Positions 17,304-20,947 of a stretch of 20,947 nucleotides of DNA are shown here, piece by piece (position 1 is the stretch's first letter; each line of letters starts with the position of its first letter). The stretch covers positions 96,266 through 117,212 of the forward strand of contig NW_014577064.1 in NCBI RefSeq assembly GCF_000485595.1. The letters run 5' to 3'. The position numbers and the translations under genes were made by a program. Origin of the DNA: Priapulus caudatus (lineage: Eukaryota; Priapulida; Priapulimorpha; Priapulimorphida; Priapulidae). Below the pieces are notes generated by a model. It saw only the letters and a program-made list of their open reading frames with translations. It was not told the DNA's origin and searched no databases.

Positions 17304-17646
17304 ATGGTACGACGCACGATCCGGTGTTTGCCGGCACTGCACGGCGACTGCGTGCGTGCGTGCTTGGCGCTGTGCGTGCTCGCACTCGCGTGCGATCTGT
17401 CGCGTGGCGGTCGCGTCGGAGGCGCTCTAGAGAAAGCGTTTCTAGCTGAGCTGGGCATAAGAGAGCCACCACTGCGTGAGAGCGGAGGCGGAGGAGACCG
17501 CGGTGGCCCACCGCACGACTACATGGTAAGGGTGTCGGCAGCGATGGAGCGCTACGCGCGTCAACAGCAGGACAGCAGCAGCGGCGGCTACGCGACCGAC
17601 GGACGACCCGAGGCCGTCCGTGTGACAAGCTACCCGGCTGTTTCAG
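17304..17646 (+). CDS. first coding exon of a probable TGF-beta/BMP-family ligand (signal peptide and start of prodomain)
   Basis: The ATG at 17304 has G at -3 and G at +4 and an in-frame stop 28 bp upstream. The exon ends at a strong donor, CAG|GTATGT (17646/17647), in phase 1 after 114 codons. Residues 1-35 are a basic start, then a hydrophobic core (ACLALCVLALACDL), which fits a signal peptide. Next come EKAFLAELGIREPPLRES, a Gly-rich insert, PPHDYMVRVSAAMERYARQQ, and PEAVRVTSYPAVSG near the end. The order 'helix with ELGI, then PP-x-YM plus a helix, then a V-R-x-x-S/F block' is the usual start of BMP/GDF prodomains (family knowledge), and a first coding exon ending here is common in that family. 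The mature cysteine-knot domain would be in later exons, and I find none in the remaining 3.3 kb. The minus-strand 173-codon frame here is a shadow. The subfamily cannot be assigned. Confidence 0.58.
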
Positions 17647-17753
17647 GTATGTCTACTAACTTAGTATATAATAAGTACTGCGTACTACTGTTGCTACTGC
17701 AGCTGCTGCCGCCGCAACTACCTACTACTATTACTACTACTACTACTCTCACA

Positions 17754-17792
<39 letters not shown>

Positions 17793-18281
17793 TCTTTGTA
17801 ACTAAACGAAAGAGAAAAGTGTGAGTGTGAAGGTACAGATGTAAATTCAGCTTGTCACACTAGTGTGAAGGAGTACACTAGTGGCTCGTGCGCCGGTGTA
17901 GACTCGTGCCGAGAGCGTGCGAGGCTGCTATCCGCCTTATCAAAAGTTCATAATTACAGATTACTCCGTAATAATCAACTCCTGTATAGGAGTTACTAGT
18001 TAATGGTTAATGATCGTTATTAGTGGCAGTGTTATCTCAGTAGGCCGCTTAGTGCCATCATTGTGACGTGTTTCGCTACGGCGCCGTCGTTTTTTCGCCG
18101 TCATTTTTTCGTCAAGAACGACGGCGACGGTGGCCGCGAGAAACGATAGCGACGACGACGAAAGACGATGACAACGACGATGCTGAAGAAAAACGACGGT
18201 GACAGTGAAAACGACAACGACGCCGACGAAAAATGACAACAACGACGACGCCGACGAAAAATGACAACAACGCTGTGTGTG

Positions 18282-18323
<42 letters not shown>

Positions 18324-18408
18324 ATTGTGTGCGAGTGTGTGCGGTGTGTGTGTGTGTGTGTGTGTGTGTGTTGTGTGTGTATGTGTGTGTGGTGTGTGTG
18401 GGTATCTG

Positions 18409-18447
<39 letters not shown>

Positions 18448-18590
18448 GTGTTGTGTGTATGTGGCTGCGCGCACTGCGCGCGCGTGTTGTGCTCTGCTGT
18501 GCGTGTGTGCGCGCGCTACGTGTGTGTATGTGTGCGTGCTGTTCGCGCCACCAGCGCGTCTGTGAGTACGTAGGTGGTACAATGCGAGTC
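17647..18590. repeat. block of microsatellites: (ACT)n, (AAT)n, GAC-type triplets and (GT)n
   Basis: (ACT)n about 17722-17750; (AAT)n about 17754-17791; GAC/CGA-rich sequence 18112-18265 with a 28-bp unit repeated at 18218 and 18246; interrupted (GT)n about 18275-18450; then GTGC-rich sequence to about 18540. This is intronic to the TGF-beta-like gene if that gene continues to the right. All long open frames here (Cys/Val or Thr/His repeats) come from the repeats. Confidence 0.85.
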
Positions 18591-18842
18591 CTTAAATAAC
18601 CCGCATATTCTACCGGAACACATTATCTTGTCGAACCGCGGCGTCTCTACAAAACATAAATACACATTAAATTACTTGGCGGCCTATGCCGCTGAATCGT
18701 AATATACACCAAAAATATCGTCTTGTACAAAACGAATGCACATGCAAATGTAATAGTACCATTTCGCATTATACACTTCACCTATTTGTTAATTTAATCC
18801 GCATATAACTGCGTCGCGTATGCTTGAAATAAATCCTTTACC

Positions 18843-18845
<3 letters not shown>
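18591..18845. other. short unique stretch, no gene seen
   Basis: AT-rich sequence between the GT block and the poly(G) run, with no open frame of note. Confidence 0.5.

Positions 18846-18877
<32 letters not shown>
18846..18877 (+). repeat. uninterrupted run of 32 G
   Basis: Thirty-two consecutive G, preceded by CCTTA and followed by CGGAACG. It is long for a mononucleotide G tract and could fold as a G-quadruplex. Length is the kind of thing assemblers miscount. Confidence 0.9.
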
Positions 18878-19139
18878 CGGAACGAATAACTGGGTATCAA
18901 CGGAAAGGCGTAGCTAGATCGTAAAATATGTTTTATATCGTTTATATTAAGCTGCAAAACACACGGCGTGCACATTAATGCCCTAGTCATCAATACAAAC
19001 ACGTTGGCCTGGGCCTTACAGCATCTACGAATGACCTAGTAGGCCAGAGAGCAAACTCACAGTATCGGTATATAAGGTTAAATATATAAATACAGCGCCA
19101 GCGCAGCGGATGACGACAACCGGCATATAACGTTGAATG

Positions 19140-19645
19140 GGTGCGCTCGCGTGCTGCCCGTCGTGCTAATGCGCGCGTGGCGGTGGTGTACAGTGTGTGA
19201 TGGTGTGTGGGGCGTGCGGTGCGTGCGGGAGATGCGAGCGGCGCGTGCGTGCGTGCGAGCGGTGCGTGCGTGCGGGTGTGGGTGAGGCGCGCGTTGGTGC
19301 GTGCCGGCGTGACGTGTCGCGTGTGTGCTGTGTGACGCGCGCGCGCCGGGGCGTGCGTGTGCGTGCGTTGTTACGAGATTGGCGGCTGCGTGCGTGCGAG
19401 CGTGGCGTGCGTCGTGTGCGCGCCGCTGTGTGGTGTGTGTGTGAGCGGCGCGCTGTCGTGCTACGTGCTGGTACGTGCGGTTTGGTACGGCGTTGGTGCG
19501 TAGTGCGTGCGTGCGTTGCGTGGTGGGTGTGTGCGAGCGTGCGCGACGTGCGTGCGTGCGTGCGTGTGCGTTGGTAGCGTGGCGTTGGTGGTGCGTGTCG
19601 TCGTGCGTGCGTGCTGTGCGTGCGTGCGTGCTGCGTGCTGTCCTC
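19140..19645 (+). repeat. GTGC/CGTG-rich tract
   Basis: About 500 bp dominated by GTGC, GTGT and CGTG words. It generates Arg/Ala/Val/Cys-rich frames on + and Thr/His/Ala/Arg-rich frames on minus, none accepted. It is complementary in composition to 20500-20640. Confidence 0.85.
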
Positions 19646-19656
19646 GATCAGCGCAT

Positions 19657-20290
19657 CTACCCATGCAGCCGCAGCTTGTGACGAGCACGCTGTGCAGAAT
19701 CTTCGAACTCGGCTTGCGTCGGCTGATTGTAGAGAATCGTCAGCGGTGCGGCGGCCTTCGGCACGCAGGCGGGCGGCCGGCAGGAAGTGCACGCGCTCCG
19801 AGCCCTGCGCGAATCTCGTACATAGCGCGAAGAAGGCGTGGTTTGGTGAGGTTGAAGCGCGAGTTGGTGATAGGTGCTCGCCGGGCATCGGCCGCTGCAG
19901 TAGTTTGAGGCTGACTCGGAGCGGCTGCAGCACCATGACCAGCTTGATGTCGGGCGAATGCCATCGACATGCAGTGAACCTGGCACAGACTGCTCGCGTC
20001 CGTCGATCGCCGCTCGACGCCACCTGCGCGGCTGCTTCCTCGCGACCGGCGCGCCACGCTCGTGAATAGCGAGACGTGTGGAGTGATGCCGTAGTAGAAC
20101 ACGAGATCGGCTGCTGAGCCGCGCATCCATTACGCATGCGTCGCCCGTCGGCGCGCGTGCGCGTCTAGGCCGACGTAACGTCGACGGCGCACACCGCGTT
20201 CACGCACTTTCGGAACTCGTCGCGCAGCGCGCCGCCTAGCGATAGATGTGAAACTGCGGATTTTGTACGCTCGGCATGCGTGAACGACGT
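19657..20290 (-). pseudogene. GC-rich minus-strand coding-like island in broken frames
   Basis: Protein-like segments appear on the minus strand in different frames: VQNPQFHIYR (near 20255-20230), then LGGALRDEFRKCVNAVCAVD (near 20225-20170), ADLVFYYGITPHVSLFTS (near 20110-20060), PDIKLVMVLQPLRVSLKLLQ (about 19950-19890), and PLTILYNQPTQAEFEDSAQR running to a TAG at 19657-19659. Each piece has the charge and hydrophobic mix of a real protein, but no single frame joins them and no clear splice sites separate them. Either this is a decayed gene copy, or the assembly holds several indels, or I have mistaken chance frames in GC-rich DNA. The intact-looking exon at 20318-20449 lies just upstream on the same strand. 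I do not recognise the family. Confidence 0.28.
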
Positions 20291-20317
20291 CTTGGCCGTT
20301 GATGGTGAGTAGCTTAC

Positions 20318-20449
20318 GGTACTGACTCGCCTCAAACACGCGCCCGCCCGTTTTTCCCTTTACGACAAGTTCGATGGGCAATCGGGAAATTTGGCCATCC
20401 TCAAGATAGTCTCGAATTTTGAAATGATAGATGGCGCTGTGTGACGGAT
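20318..20449 (-). CDS. minus-strand exon of an unrecognised protein
   Basis: Read on the minus strand, the acceptor is CTTCTTGTCCTTTTCAGTTTCAG, ending just before 20449 (a second AG 6 nt earlier is also usable). The frame reads DPSHSAIYHFKIRDYLEDGQ, ISRLPIELVVKGKTGGRVFE and ASQY, then a donor CC|GTAAGC just below 20318. It is 132 bp long, with an incoming phase of 1 and an outgoing phase of 1. The residue mix and alternating hydrophobic pattern (LPIELVVKG, GRVFEA) suggest a beta-rich folded domain. Codon use and amino-acid make-up differ sharply from the CA/GCAC repeats just upstream. If the donor is not used, the frame stays open to 20130, but becomes arginine-rich after about 20230, which argues for splicing. 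The family is unknown. Confidence 0.5.
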
Positions 20450-20494
20450 CTGAAACTGAAAAGGACAAGAAGTGTATATTTAATATGATAATCA

Positions 20495-20640
20495 GACAGA
20501 CACTCGCGCACGCAACACACACGCGCACGCACGCCACGCACGCACGCACACGCGCACGCACACACACGCGCACGCCACACACGCGCGCACGCACGCACAC
20601 GCGCACGCACACACACACACACCCACACAACACGCAAGCG
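20495..20640 (+). repeat. GCAC/CA-rich microsatellite
   Basis: CACGCACGCACACGCGCACG-type sequence over about 145 bp. It is the reverse complement in kind of the GTGC-rich tract at 19140-19645, with the minus-strand coding island between them. Confidence 0.9.
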
Positions 20641-20654
20641 CATATAATATATAT

Positions 20655-20689
<35 letters not shown>
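20641..20689 (+). repeat. (TA)n microsatellite
   Basis: CATATAATATATATAAAATA followed by a pure TA run, contiguous with the GCAC tract. Confidence 0.9.
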
Positions 20690-20690
<1 letters not shown>

Positions 20691-20947
20691 GTGCTGTTTC
20701 CTGGTGTGCATGGTATTTCTCTAGCGTCTCGCTACACAAAATTAATGTAGGATTATTCTAAATATAGGCATGTTGTTAATTGATCGTGTGCGTCAATACG
20801 CCTCCTTCATGGATGTCATGCAGTTCGTAGTAAGTATGTGTAAAAACAGATGTAACGGCTTTGTGCTGACACACGGAAGCTTGTTAGTACTCTCATGCAC
20901 AATACTCTCGCATAAGTTACTCAGATATGTCTAATCACAGGCGCAGT
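20690..20947. other. no gene seen
   Basis: Unique sequence to the window end. A minus-strand open frame (20401-20739) runs through the TA and CA repeats and is not accepted as a start for the exon at 20318-20449. Confidence 0.5.

Noticed and set aside
18112-18599. Cys/Val-rich (+) and Thr/His-rich (-) frames of up to 156 codons
   Set aside because: Direct translation of (GT)n and GAC-type microsatellites.
19166-20137. 323-codon minus-strand frame as a single gene
   Set aside because: Its C-terminal 150 or so residues are Thr/His/Arg/Ala from GTGC repeats. Only some of its N-terminal part looks protein-like, and other frames look better at several points.
1-20947. CRISPR array, tRNA or rRNA genes
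   Set aside because: No regularly spaced unique-spacer repeats, no T-arm GGTTCGANTCC pattern with a cloverleaf, and no rRNA-like sequence were seen.

Overview
This is animal nuclear DNA. It has several small exons bounded by GT..AG introns, long non-coding stretches, many microsatellites, MITE-like insertions, and a first coding exon that resembles a TGF-beta/BMP-type secreted ligand. The dispersed GGGGGCATGCCCCC-type repeat and the repeat load suit a non-vertebrate, probably marine, metazoan, but I cannot name the species. There is no prokaryotic operon structure, tRNA, rRNA or CRISPR array.  LEFT HALF (about 2.5-9.8 kb, + strand): the 3' part of one protein-coding gene whose 5' end lies left of the window. 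I assemble six coding exons: A 2563-2759, B 3966-4221, C 5157-5296, D 5665-5905, E 7658-7809 and F 9242-9293. Each has a recognisable acceptor and donor, and the intron phases agree at all five junctions (0, 1, 0, 1, 2). The encoded tail is rich in Pro, Ser and Thr, has polyproline and TP/SP repeats, and ends in an acidic segment. I do not recognise the family; a nuclear or scaffold regulator is a guess. Exon E can end in two ways: at tandem TAG TAG stops, or through a donor 9 nt before a stronger one, which removes the stops and joins in frame to exon F. The introns hold a 1.07-kb CCTG/CCTGC array starting next to the exon D donor, a 36-bp duplication of the exon D acceptor, a 58-bp direct repeat that covers the exon E branch-point region, and an insertion of about 0.7 kb with short inverted ends.  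MIDDLE (about 9.9-17.1 kb): no gene I can support. It holds one copy of a two-member MITE family (9640-9888; the other copy is at 1351-1685), a fold-back element with 78-bp arms (10643-10889), and a hAT-like MITE with a 6-bp target duplication (12758-13205). Microsatellites fill much of the rest.  RIGHT (about 17.1-20.9 kb): a probable TGF-beta/BMP-like first coding exon on + (17304-17646; signal peptide and start of prodomain), whose next exon I could not find. Then come simple repeats including a 32-G run, and a minus-strand coding island (about 19.65-20.45 kb) with one good exon (20318-20449) and protein-like pieces in different frames. That island is flanked by GTGC-rich and GCAC-rich tracts that are complementary to each other.  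The two gene ends do not obviously work together; they look like ordinary neighbours in a repeat-rich genome.
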